Assembly (NCBI GenBank): GCA_026415275.1
Contig: JAOAHK010000035.1
Location: 6,316 to 12,339, forward strand
Source of the DNA: Anaerolineales bacterium
GTDB taxonomy: Bacteria > Chloroflexota > Anaerolineae > Anaerolineales > UBA4823
Reading direction: 5' to 3'
Length of the DNA stretch: 6,024 nt
Program-made: the position numbers and the translations under genes
Shown: piece after piece, positions 1 to 5,309 of the stretch
Numbering within the stretch: position 1 is the stretch's first letter
How the letters are laid out: each line of letters begins with the position of its first letter
The notes under the pieces: model-generated
Told to the model about the DNA's origin: nothing
What the model saw: the letters and a program-made list of their open reading frames with translations, nothing else
Databases searched by the model: none

Positions 1-66
1 GCCAAATATTTCAAAGATGGCTGCTTCGGAGTAGGCGCCAGGCGCGCCTTGGTAGGCTACTTTCAT
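1..66 (-). CDS. pheA: Prephenate dehydratase, N-terminal 22 codons (partial)
   Basis: Only the start of this gene is in the window; it runs off the left edge. The 22 visible residues begin MKVAYQGAPGAYSEAA, which matches the very conserved beginning of the prephenate dehydratase catalytic domain (typically M-x-(I/V)-AYQG-x-PGAYSE). The family converts prephenate to phenylpyruvate, water and CO2 in phenylalanine biosynthesis in the cytoplasm, and usually carries a C-terminal ACT domain for feedback control; that part is not visible. The start codon ATG (66-64) is preceded by a clear Shine-Dalgarno AAAGGAG (81-75) with 8 nt spacing, which fixes the start. It could be a stand-alone dehydratase rather than a chorismate mutase fusion, because the dehydratase motif starts at residue 1. 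Identity rests on a short stretch, but the motif is distinctive. Confidence 0.78.
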   Translation of the reverse strand, partial: MKVAYQGAPGAYSEAAIFEIFG

Positions 67-108
67 GAAGAAGACTCCTTTCTGTTGGGTTTATCCCGAA
101 TGGCGTTT

Positions 109-114
109 ATTATA
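109..114 (-). promoter_or_regulatory. Candidate -10 box upstream of pheA
   Basis: The minus strand reads TATAAT here, an exact sigma-70 -10 hexamer, about 43 nt before the pheA start codon and upstream of its Shine-Dalgarno. A start near position 102 would give a leader of roughly 35 nt. No good -35 box lies 16-18 nt upstream (the sequence there is near TCTACC), so either it needs an activator or the match is chance in an AT-rich patch. The adjacent AAAAG-AG-CTTTT inverted repeat (114-125) sits in what would be the spacer. Confidence 0.35.
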
Positions 115-153
115 AAAGAGCTTTTCGATATGGTAGAGTCTTTTCTGTAAGGT

Positions 154-439
154 GTACCACCGACTACTGGTCGGTCTATCTCAGGGGAGCTTGAGGATAC
201 GGCCTGTACCGCCGATCTTTGGGTGGTATATCCCAAGCAGAGCTGGCGATACGGCTTGTACCGCCGACCTTTGAGTCGGTAAATACCAAGCGGAGCTTGG
301 TGATACGGTTGAACCACCTGACTTTGGGTGGGTAAAGCCCAAGCAGAGCTTGTAGCTACGGCTTGTGCCTCCGAGCTTTGGATCGGTTAAAAAAAACATC
401 GAGGCAAGGAGGTACAGTTTGTACTGCTAACTTTTGATT
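154..439. repeat. Tandem array of five divergent 52-56 nt hairpin repeats
   Basis: Units start at 154, 206, 258, 311 and 365 (lengths 52, 52, 53, 54, 56), with a decayed sixth start at 421-439. Each unit begins with a variant of GTACCGCCGACCTTTG and most end in GATACGGCTT. Two hairpins recur on the plus strand. Hairpin A: ACCGAC/GTCGGT at 159-164/170-175; TACCGCC/GGTGGTA at 207-213/222-228 with one G-T pair; CCGAC/GTCGG at 264-268/275-279; CCACC/GGTGG at 314-318/327-331; CCGA/TCGG at 371-374/383-386. Hairpin B: ACCAAGC/GCTTGGT at 285-291/295-301 is perfect; CTCAGG/CTTGAG at 180-185/190-195 keeps pairing with different bases; units 2 and 4 carry CCAAGC-AGA-GCTTG-like versions; unit 5 has lost it. 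Open frames across the array are repeat-driven and show no recognisable protein. Which strand is transcribed, if any, cannot be told. Confidence 0.85.
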
Positions 440-458
440 TCCATTATCAGGTGTAATT

Positions 459-477
459 AAAGACCTGTCCTGTCTTT
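459..477. repeat. Short inverted repeat between the hairpin array and the candidate RNA
   Basis: AAAGAC (459-464) and GTCTTT (472-477) form a perfect 6-bp stem with the 7-nt loop CTGTCCT. It lies in the gap between the tandem array and the structured segment that starts near 515. There is no clear T-run on either side, so it is not a convincing terminator. It could also be chance. Confidence 0.3.
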
Positions 478-514
478 CCCCACTTTACTCTCGAAAAGGA
501 GAAATAGTCAAAAG

Positions 515-686
515 AAACCCTCGGTTATCTGAAACTGGAATGAACTTGCCCACGCTGTATGAGCCGCCATCTGGGTCTGCAGAAGACCTGTCTGAGCTTT
601 GGCGCGCCGCAACCTAAGAATGTTGCCCTTCACCTGCCTGAAAAACAGGAGATGGTTAGCAATGAAGGGAAGATTGCCGAGGTTCG
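515..686 (+). ncRNA. Candidate structured non-coding RNA, possibly 6S-like
   Basis: No protein is encoded here, but the segment folds by eye into a closed structure. The ends pair: CCTCGGTTATC (519-529) with GATTGCCGAGG (672-682), 11 positions with one G-T pair and one T-T mismatch. An apical arm has CGCCA/TGGCG (565-569/600-604) enclosing GGTCT/AGACC (574-578/584-588), with TTGC/GCAA (546-549/609-612) possible beneath it. The 3' side holds a further arm, CCCTTCA/TGAAGGG (626-632/663-669), enclosing CCTG-AAAAA-CAGG (637-649). A terminal stem, an open central region and a small hairpin on the 3' strand of that region is the general plan of 6S RNA, which binds sigma-70 RNA polymerase. The local pattern TTCACC-hairpin-GGTTA also recalls Escherichia coli 6S as I remember it. 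I see no strong promoter or T-run terminator, and the strand is chosen only on this resemblance. It could instead be an unrelated RNA or an untranscribed fold. Confidence 0.4.
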
Positions 687-706
687 AAAAGTTGAGGATA
701 CTCTTT

Positions 707-741
707 ATTTGTGACCAATGTTAAGCACAAATCCGGGTCAC
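707..741. repeat. Two overlapping, mutually exclusive hairpins just past the cyclase stop codon
   Basis: ATTTGTG (707-713) pairs perfectly with CACAAAT (726-732), and GTGACC (711-716) pairs perfectly with GGTCAC (736-741). The arms share bases 711-713, so only one can form at a time. The element starts 13 nt beyond the stop codon of the diguanylate cyclase gene, where a terminator would be expected. Neither strand has a T-run after it, so an ordinary intrinsic terminator is not supported. It may stabilise the mRNA 3' end or be a protein-binding dyad. Confidence 0.4.
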
Positions 742-753
742 TCGTTGAACTTG

Positions 754-2289
754 CTATGCGGCGGTCGTCTTGAAAAAATTTGGCTGAGTGGAACACACTC
801 GGTTACGACCCGTTTGTTTGGCTTGGTACAAGGCTTGATCGGCGAGCTCGATCAAAGTTTCGATTGCGCGCTGTGGTTCCATTTGGCAATCAGCGGGATT
901 TCCTCCACAGATCCCAAAACTCGCTGTTACTGTAATGGAGTGTTCGTTAATCGGAATATTTGTTGTGGCAATCTTATGGCGCAAGCGTTCGGCAAGGGCT
1001 TCACCTTGCTGGAGATTAGTTTCGGGGAGTAACAAAACAATTTCTTCCCCACCAAAGCGGGCGACTAGGTCGCTTTTGCGCACAGTTTGGAGGATCACTC
1101 GGCTGGTGCTTTGCAAGACCAAGTCTCCGACTGGGTGTCCATAGGTGTCGTTGACCAACTTAAAATGGTCGAGGTCAAGCATGATGATGGTTAGGGGGCG
1201 TCGATAGCGACAGGAGCGGACAAATTCTTGGCAAGCCCGTTCAAAGAAATAACGGCGGTTATAAAGTCCTGTCAAGGTATCGGTGACCGCCAAGCGCTGG
1301 ATCTCTTGGAAAAGGCGCGCGTTGAGCATTGCGAGAGCGGCATGATTGGCAAACATCTCCAATTTGTGCGCATGTTCATCTTGGTAGTAGTTGGGTTCCA
1401 GTTTATCTAGGGAAAAGAACGCTAGAACCTGACCATGGGCGTAGATAGGCGCACCAAGCCAAGACCGAATAGGATTGCCCGTTTTGCGCCGATCCCAGGC
1501 TGGGTACTGCTCGACATCTGGGATGATATAGGGCTTTAAGGTTGTGAACATCATAAATAAGTTTGGTGTATTGGGAATATCAAAACAGGCTTCGCGAACA
1601 CGTCTTTCTATCTCTGCACCGTAGCGGTGATAGTTTTTTGTTCGTCGTACGTAAGCACGCATTCCCTCTACTTCCATGATTACCGCAGAGTCGTAGGATA
1701 CGACATCGCCGATGCGTTCTAGCATGATGTCCAACACTTCTTCGTAATTAAGCGTGGCGTTCAATGCCATTGCCGCCGATTGCAAGGTTTCGGCTAATTT
1801 TCGCTGCTCACGTTCGGCAGCTTCAGCGCGTTCTCGTTCAGCCACTTCTAAAATCAGACTATCGTTGCGGCGGATTAATTCATCTTGTTGAATCTGAAGC
1901 TCTTGGGCCATCGCATCTAATTGGGCAACCATCTCGTTGAATGCTGCCGAGAATTCGCCCATGAATTCTACTCGCTGGGTGAAGTCCCCCTGCGAAACTT
2001 GTTGGGTTTGCCAGGTTAGATGGCGCAAGTTGGCTTGTAAGGATTTGAGAGCGCCTGCTAATGCCCCTTTCTCTTTTATTTCATATGAAAGTTCGCCCTT
2101 TGCCATAGCGAAGGCCAAGCGGCGGATTTCCAGAAGCGTTTGCAAAGCTTGTTCGTAGGGCAGCCAATCGGTTTCGCCACTAGTCTCAATCGTTTTTTCT
2201 TGAGAGTCGATGATCAGCGCTCGAAATTGCTCCAGAAGCAGAAATGCCCGTTCAGGGTGTTGTTTCAAAGTGAGAGGCGAATCTTTCAT
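754..2289 (-). CDS. Diguanylate cyclase with HAMP-like, coiled-coil, GAF and GGDEF domains
   Basis: The 511-residue product should make c-di-GMP from two GTP in the cytoplasm. Residues 50-130 include a HAMP-like stretch (QGDFTQRVEFMGEFSAAFNEM, split here as 100-110 and 111-120), but no membrane segment is visible, so the protein looks soluble. Residues 125-168 are a charged helical coiled coil, 175-325 a GAF sensor domain, and 333-498 a GGDEF domain. That domain has DLDHFKLVNDTYGH (372-385), the active site GGEEI (413-417) and the inhibitory-site motif RKSD (404-407), exactly five residues before GGEEI. The last active-site residue is I rather than F, a tolerated change, so I expect activity and product inhibition. 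The frame stays open 33 codons upstream to 2388, but that extension overlaps the preceding gene. ATG at 2289 has GAGGG (2298-2294) 4 nt before it and lies 35 nt after the V4R stop, pointing to one operon. Confidence 0.93.
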   Translation of the reverse strand: MKDSPLTLKQHPERAFLLLEQFRALIIDSQEKTIETSGETDWLPYEQALQTLLEIRRLAFAMAKGELSYEIKEKGALAGALKSLQANLRHLTWQTQQVSQGDFTQRVEFMGEFSAAFNEMVAQLDAMAQELQIQQDELIRRNDSLILEVAERERAEAAEREQRKLAETLQSAAMALNATLNYEEVLDIMLERIGDVVSYDSAVIMEVEGMRAYVRRTKNYHRYGAEIERRVREACFDIPNTPNLFMMFTTLKPYIIPDVEQYPAWDRRKTGNPIRSWLGAPIYAHGQVLAFFSLDKLEPNYYQDEHAHKLEMFANHAALAMLNARLFQEIQRLAVTDTLTGLYNRRYFFERACQEFVRSCRYRRPLTIIMLDLDHFKLVNDTYGHPVGDLVLQSTSRVILQTVRKSDLVARFGGEEIVLLLPETNLQQGEALAERLRHKIATTNIPINEHSITVTASFGICGGNPADCQMEPQRAIETLIELADQALYQAKQTGRNRVCSTQPNFFKTTAA

Positions 2290-2324
2290 AATACCCTCGA
2301 GGAGTGATGAGGAGCGGCAAATTC

Positions 2325-2864
2325 TTATCCGGATAGGGGAGGAAATTCGGCTCGGAAGCGGCAGGTGCGATCTCCGGTGCACCAGCAATCAATTTCCTTT
2401 ACTTTGAAGGGCTGACCGGTAAAACTCTCTAGTAAACCACAAAGAAAACCTTCATCATAGACGCAAATCTCATCGTCTAGTTCGGGTAAACCGGAGCAGT
2501 CAAGGTCTTCCGAAACCGTCAGCACAATTTCTCCCCGCTTTAGGTCTAATTTCTCAATGCGCAGAATCCCGATTCCCCATTCGCGCAGGGTCAAGGTTAA
2601 CTCGCGTATAAATTCATTGAGATCATGGACAGGTTTGAGAGCGTTTTGATAAAACTGTTGCCCGGCTAGTCTTCCTGCTGCGTAGAAAATTTGATCGGTT
2701 TGCTCTGTGCCAACGGTTTGCTCTAGCACGTCCCTAAATGTAAATTCCATTAACCGATAGGCATGTAGACTGGTTATTGGTCCTAAATTTGGACGACCTA
2801 AGCGCAGGTTGCCCAGCAATTCCCAGCGGAAAGGATATTTGCGGGTGGGAGTGGAGCTCTCCAT
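2325..2864 (-). CDS. V4R (4-vinyl reductase-like) domain protein, probable ligand sensor
   Basis: The 179-residue protein carries a V4R domain at about residues 115-175: an acidic strand, then CVYDEGFLCGLLESFTGQPF (134-153), then CWCTGDRTCRF (160-170). The pattern of G-x-L-x-G-L, the G/C motif and the closing C-R-F is typical of the family. V4R domains bind small molecules or metals and occur alone or in front of signalling outputs; the ligand here is unknown. Six cysteines (123, 134, 142, 160, 162, 168) cluster in the domain, suggesting metal or redox sensing. Residues 1-110 are a helical N-terminal part without a recognised name. The frame is open to 3005, but ATG 2864 has an excellent Shine-Dalgarno, GGAGG (2878-2874) with 9 nt spacing, so I start it there. 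It is followed after 35 nt by the diguanylate cyclase, and I infer that it modulates that enzyme. Confidence 0.85.
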   Translation of the reverse strand: MESSTPTRKYPFRWELLGNLRLGRPNLGPITSLHAYRLMEFTFRDVLEQTVGTEQTDQIFYAAGRLAGQQFYQNALKPVHDLNEFIRELTLTLREWGIGILRIEKLDLKRGEIVLTVSEDLDCSGLPELDDEICVYDEGFLCGLLESFTGQPFKVKEIDCWCTGDRTCRFRAEFPPLSG

Positions 2865-2967
2865 TGTTTCGATCCTCCAAAATGTATTCTCTGCTCTATT
2901 CCTCTCATCTGTCTCAGAACTGCTCTGCTGATGGCTGACTTGTCGAATTGTTTGACAGGGCATCTTT

Positions 2968-3005
2968 ATTATCCCATAATCATAAAAAATTGCACAGTTT
3001 TTCAA
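2968..3005 (-). promoter_or_regulatory. Candidate promoter region for the V4R-cyclase operon
   Basis: On the minus strand TTGAAA (3005-3000) is a fair -35 box, followed by TATGAT (2984-2979) at a short 15-nt spacing. A second -10-like hexamer, GATAAT (2973-2968), lies just downstream with a poor -35. Either would give a leader of about 95-110 nt before the V4R start. The choice between them cannot be made by eye. Confidence 0.35.
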
Positions 3006-3063
3006 CTCTGAAATTGAGAAATTATTCGCGATTACCTTGACTTAATTAGGGAAATAATCGGTT

Positions 3064-3083
3064 GTCGAGCGACATTCATGTCG
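3064..3083. promoter_or_regulatory. Dyad, possible operator upstream of the V4R gene
   Basis: CGACAT-TC-ATGTCG (3070-3083) is a perfect 6-bp inverted repeat with a 2-nt centre. It is preceded by GTCG-AG (3064-3069), so three alternating GTCG/CGAC blocks occur in 20 nt. It lies about 60 bp upstream of the candidate -35 box of the V4R-cyclase operon, and beyond the end of the glycosyltransferase gene. A transcription-factor site is possible; chance is also possible. Confidence 0.3.
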
Positions 3084-3162
3084 GTTTACTAGAATAGGAA
3101 AAGAATGAAAAATGGATTGATTCGGGTGTTATCTCGCTCCATGGGATTTTCAGTATATAAAG

Positions 3163-3194
3163 GAGGTAGGACTCCCATTTATCTCCCCCACCTC
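3163..3194 (-). terminator. Possible terminator hairpin after the GT-C glycosyltransferase gene
   Basis: Read on the minus strand, GAGGTGGGG (3194-3186) can pair with TCCTACCTC (3171-3163) over 9 positions including two G-U pairs, with a 14-nt loop. It lies 22 nt past the stop codon of the gene ending at 3217. What follows is CTTTATATACTG, not a real T-run, so this is a weak call. Confidence 0.3.
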
Positions 3195-3216
3195 GAATAT
3201 TTCGAAAGAGAATGGA

Positions 3217-4749
3217 TTATGGGTGAATTACTAAAACACAAAACAGGTCATTGTAGAGCAAGAGTTGGCTACTTGGAAAGAGCTTTTGTAATCGTTCCCT
3301 TTGTTGACATTCACTCCAAACATAATGGGCTTGAAAATCAATTGCCAGCTTTCTCCAAATAATCTTGTTAAAGCCTCTTGCCATCACAAAGGGCTGTCTT
3401 GCCCAGTAGATTGTCTCGATACCCCCATCTAAGTTGTTTGATATGCCTAGGACAACTCCTTTAGGTTGCTCCGCCAATTGTTTTGCGAGGTTTCTCATCT
3501 GATCATATTGTTGGGCGAGGCGTGGGGTTTCGGCAGCGTAGTAAAAATTCAAAGGGCGTTGTCTGTAGGGATAGAATGTCCATAAGAACAGAGCAACCAC
3601 CGCCAACCAGATTAACCAAACTCGTCCTTTGGCGACCTTCAACCCCTCCTCGATACCCTCGCCAACTAACCGATAGGTGATCGGAAGCAGTGGTATCAAG
3701 AAACGGGTTTTATATGTTGCCCAAAAAGCTATGGTCAGCAGATATAGGGAGAAGGGTGAGAAAAGCTTTATCCACCAATGCTGCTTTAATCTGAGTCTTT
3801 GTCGGCTCAGGTAGAGATGTGATAAAGGGAGGAGAAGAAAGAATGCTCCAATAGGGGTGATCATCTCAAGATACTGACGTGCTCCCGCCCAGAGGGACTT
3901 AACCAACATGAGGGTATAACGCTCTAGGATAGCTGATGAAGATGTTGGCAATAGCTTCCAAACAACCCGATTCTGATCCAGAGTGATGGAGGCTATCTGG
4001 AGTTGTTCTAATAAATAGTAAGATGAAGGGGAATGGAACAATTGTCCGAAGGTGCGCAAATTCCAGATCAAGTATGGGCTTAGGAAGAGAAGGAGTAAGA
4101 CACAGAAGATGCCAAGTTTTATCGCTTTCTTTTGACGTAAGATATTTTCGTTCTCTATAATTCTCATAGCAAAGGCAAGGGGTAGTAAGATTAAGTTAGA
4201 GTGGGTTAGAATGGCAAAAGCGCAAAAAGCACTGATCCCGCTCAACCATAATAAATTTTCAGAAAAATCAACTCTCCAAAGCTGATCGGCAAGCAATAGG
4301 ATTAGAGCAATCAATATATAAGGGCTACCGTTGCTACTGAAATCGACCAGCCAAGGGGAGATGGTGATAAGTCCAAAGGGCACAAATTTGGCAAATTGCG
4401 CAAAATCTTCTATCTTGGGTAAAAATGCCAACCAAACCCCCAAACCGGCAAGAAGGGAAAGGGCTTTGAGCATGAGAAACGTGTCTTGTGTCTCCCACAT
4501 GCGGGCGAGGATTGCACCTAACAAGGGCCATAACGGCGGGTGTTGGCTGGCGGGGCTTTCTAAGGTGAGATAAGGGGTTTGGGGGGTATAGTCATATTTC
4601 ATGGGATACGTTAGGGTCGCCTGCGAAGCCAACTGACGAGCTGTGAGGGCAAACAGATTGACATCCCCATAGAGACGAGTGTTCTGTTGAAAGCTCCAGA
4701 TTCGCAGCGCGATCCCTGCAGCTACAAAACACAAAATAAAGACAAGCAA
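3217..4749 (-). CDS. Polytopic membrane glycosyltransferase of GT-C type (GT39/ArnT-PMT-like)
   Basis: The 510-residue protein is highly hydrophobic with about nine or more membrane spans (for example near 1-18, 76-110, 122-155, 168-196, 210-230, 298-313, 333-346, 376-393). GT-C enzymes move a sugar from a lipid-phosphate carrier to an acceptor outside the membrane. The first external loop has RLYGDVNLFALTARQL (25-40), with Asp29 at the place of the family's catalytic acid, and SQHPPLWPLL (68-77), the usual HPPL motif. A later YKTRFLIPLLP (346-356) resembles the family's R-Y-x-x-P-x-x-P region. Residues 400-510 form a soluble tail. Donor and acceptor cannot be read from sequence. The nearest listed start is TTG at 4749, without a Shine-Dalgarno and already inside the first span; an in-frame CTG at 4788 would add a hydrophilic 13-residue start and overlap the upstream gene's stop. 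The gene follows the ABM gene closely and is probably co-transcribed. Confidence 0.8.
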   Translation of the reverse strand: MLVFILCFVAAGIALRIWSFQQNTRLYGDVNLFALTARQLASQATLTYPMKYDYTPQTPYLTLESPASQHPPLWPLLGAILARMWETQDTFLMLKALSLLAGLGVWLAFLPKIEDFAQFAKFVPFGLITISPWLVDFSSNGSPYILIALILLLADQLWRVDFSENLLWLSGISAFCAFAILTHSNLILLPLAFAMRIIENENILRQKKAIKLGIFCVLLLLFLSPYLIWNLRTFGQLFHSPSSYYLLEQLQIASITLDQNRVVWKLLPTSSSAILERYTLMLVKSLWAGARQYLEMITPIGAFFLLLPLSHLYLSRQRLRLKQHWWIKLFSPFSLYLLTIAFWATYKTRFLIPLLPITYRLVGEGIEEGLKVAKGRVWLIWLAVVALFLWTFYPYRQRPLNFYYAAETPRLAQQYDQMRNLAKQLAEQPKGVVLGISNNLDGGIETIYWARQPFVMARGFNKIIWRKLAIDFQAHYVWSECQQRERLQKLFPSSQLLLYNDLFCVLVIHP

Positions 4750-4781
4750 GAACGAGTGATTTTGGGGAGGCTGGGAGTTTT

Positions 4782-5087
4782 TTACCAGTTTTCGTCGCTG
4801 GGGAAGATGTTGGTATATAAGGCACGCGTACGCGGTTCAGCCAGCATTGGTTCAGCGACTTCTCGCCATTTATTGTAATGTGAGGTTTCTTTGTGTTTGG
4901 CCGGATCTTCGGGTGTGCGATAGACTTCGATCAAGAGAAATCTGGTTGGGTCATCGCTTTGCTGGAGAACATCAAAGCGCACAATGCCAGATTCCTGTAG
5001 GCTGTGGCGCGCGTTTTCTAGGGTGGCTTCTTTGAAAGCCTCGACAAATTCGGGTTTTACATGGAGAGAGACAATGAGGATAACCAT
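4782..5087 (-). CDS. Antibiotic biosynthesis monooxygenase (ABM) domain protein, LsrG-like
   Basis: The 101-residue protein is a single ABM ferredoxin-like domain: strand MVILIVSLHV, helix KPEFVEAFKEAT, then RFDVLQ (37-42), strand FLLIEVY (50-56), and KHKETSHYNKW (64-74), ending with PRTRAL. The order RFDVLQ, E in the third strand, HK-T-HY and PR is shared with LsrG/YgiN-type members, small dimers that act as cofactor-free isomerases or monooxygenases. LsrG isomerises phosphorylated autoinducer-2 products, but no other lsr gene is visible, so that exact reaction should not be assumed. Start ATG 5087 is the only sensible one. Its only Shine-Dalgarno, GAGGAG (5103-5098), lies inside the 3' end of the tRNA-Asn, 10 nt upstream of the ATG, so the gene is probably read from the tRNA promoter. 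The glycosyltransferase frame follows directly. Confidence 0.88.
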   Translation of the reverse strand: MVILIVSLHVKPEFVEAFKEATLENARHSLQESGIVRFDVLQQSDDPTRFLLIEVYRTPEDPAKHKETSHYNKWREVAEPMLAEPRTRALYTNIFPSDENW

Positions 5088-5097
5088 AAGAAAATAG

Positions 5098-5171
5098 CTC
5101 CTCGACCAGGACTCGAACCTGGAACCTAGCGGTTAACAGCCGCCCGCTCTGCCGAATTGAGCTATCGAGGA
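5098..5171 (-). tRNA. tRNA-Asn (anticodon GTT)
   Basis: A complete 74-nt cloverleaf reads on the minus strand. Acceptor TCCTCGA (5171-5165) pairs perfectly with TCGAGGA (5105-5099) and is followed by discriminator G (5098). The D arm is GCTC/GAGC with a 9-nt loop holding GG. The anticodon arm is GGCGG/CCGCT (one G-U pair) around the loop CTGTTAA, giving anticodon GTT for asparagine. The variable loop is AGGTT, and the T arm is CCAGG-TTCGAGT-CCTGG. CCA is not encoded; the next bases are CTATTT, so it must be added by nucleotidyltransferase. The ABM start codon is only 10 nt beyond the discriminator base. Confidence 0.97.
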
Positions 5172-5183
5172 AAGTCGTTTGAA

Positions 5184-5212
5184 ATTATATCTGTAAGCCC
5201 GAAGCATGTCAA
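5184..5212 (-). promoter_or_regulatory. Consensus sigma-70 promoter for tRNA-Asn
   Basis: On the minus strand TTGACA (5212-5207) and TATAAT (5189-5184) are both exact consensus hexamers separated by exactly 17 nt (5206-5190). Transcription should start near 5177, only about six nt before the tRNA 5' end. It is the best promoter in the window and fits a stable-RNA gene. It also probably supplies transcription to the ABM and glycosyltransferase genes downstream. Confidence 0.9.
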
Positions 5213-5280
5213 GGAAAGTTTTACTTGATTCAATAGGATCTGCAGATATCTCAGGTTGCAAACATCAACGGGTTGTCTGT

Positions 5281-5301
5281 AAAAGAAGACAAGGGTTCTT
5301 G
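5281..5301 (-). terminator. Weak terminator-like hairpin after the PIG-L gene
   Basis: Minus strand: CAAG-AACC-CTTG (5301-5290) followed by TCTTCTTTT (5289-5281). The stem is only 4 bp, but the pyrimidine/T-rich tail follows immediately, and the site is 9 nt past the PIG-L stop codon and upstream of the tRNA promoter. The rest of the 138-nt gap to the tRNA holds only the promoter. Confidence 0.4.
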
Positions 5302-5309
5302 ACAGCAGC

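Noticed and set aside
63..399. Small proteins of 72 and 84 residues on the minus strand across the repeats
   Set aside because: The reading frames follow the DNA repeat, one overlaps the pheA start region, and neither has a convincing ribosome-binding site or a known fold.
154..439. CRISPR array
   Set aside because: Similarity runs along the whole 52-56 nt unit and decays gradually. There is no conserved repeat alternating with unrelated spacers, and no cas gene nearby.
67..439. T-box or amino-acid leader for pheA
   Set aside because: GGCGGTAC-like bits on the minus strand resemble part of the T-box, but they occur once per repeat unit. The conserved T-box core and a specifier hairpin are not present.
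515..686. SRP RNA, RNase P RNA or tmRNA
   Set aside because: The SRP GGAAGCAGC-type loop, the RNase P conserved cores and a tRNA-like acceptor with T-loop pairing are all missing, although GGTTCGAAA at 681-689 resembles a T-loop at first sight.
2290..2388. N-terminal extension of the diguanylate cyclase to 2388
   Set aside because: It would overlap the V4R gene by about 60 nt, has an unconserved-looking basic sequence, and the internal ATG at 2289 has a good Shine-Dalgarno.
2865..3005. Longer V4R protein starting at 3005
   Set aside because: The extra 47 residues are low-quality, cover the candidate promoter, and ATG 2864 has a much better ribosome-binding site.
3105..3362. Plus-strand 85-residue open frame with an AGGA-like site before its ATG
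   Set aside because: More than half lies antisense to the 3' end of the glycosyltransferase gene, the product resembles no known family, and no promoter is evident.
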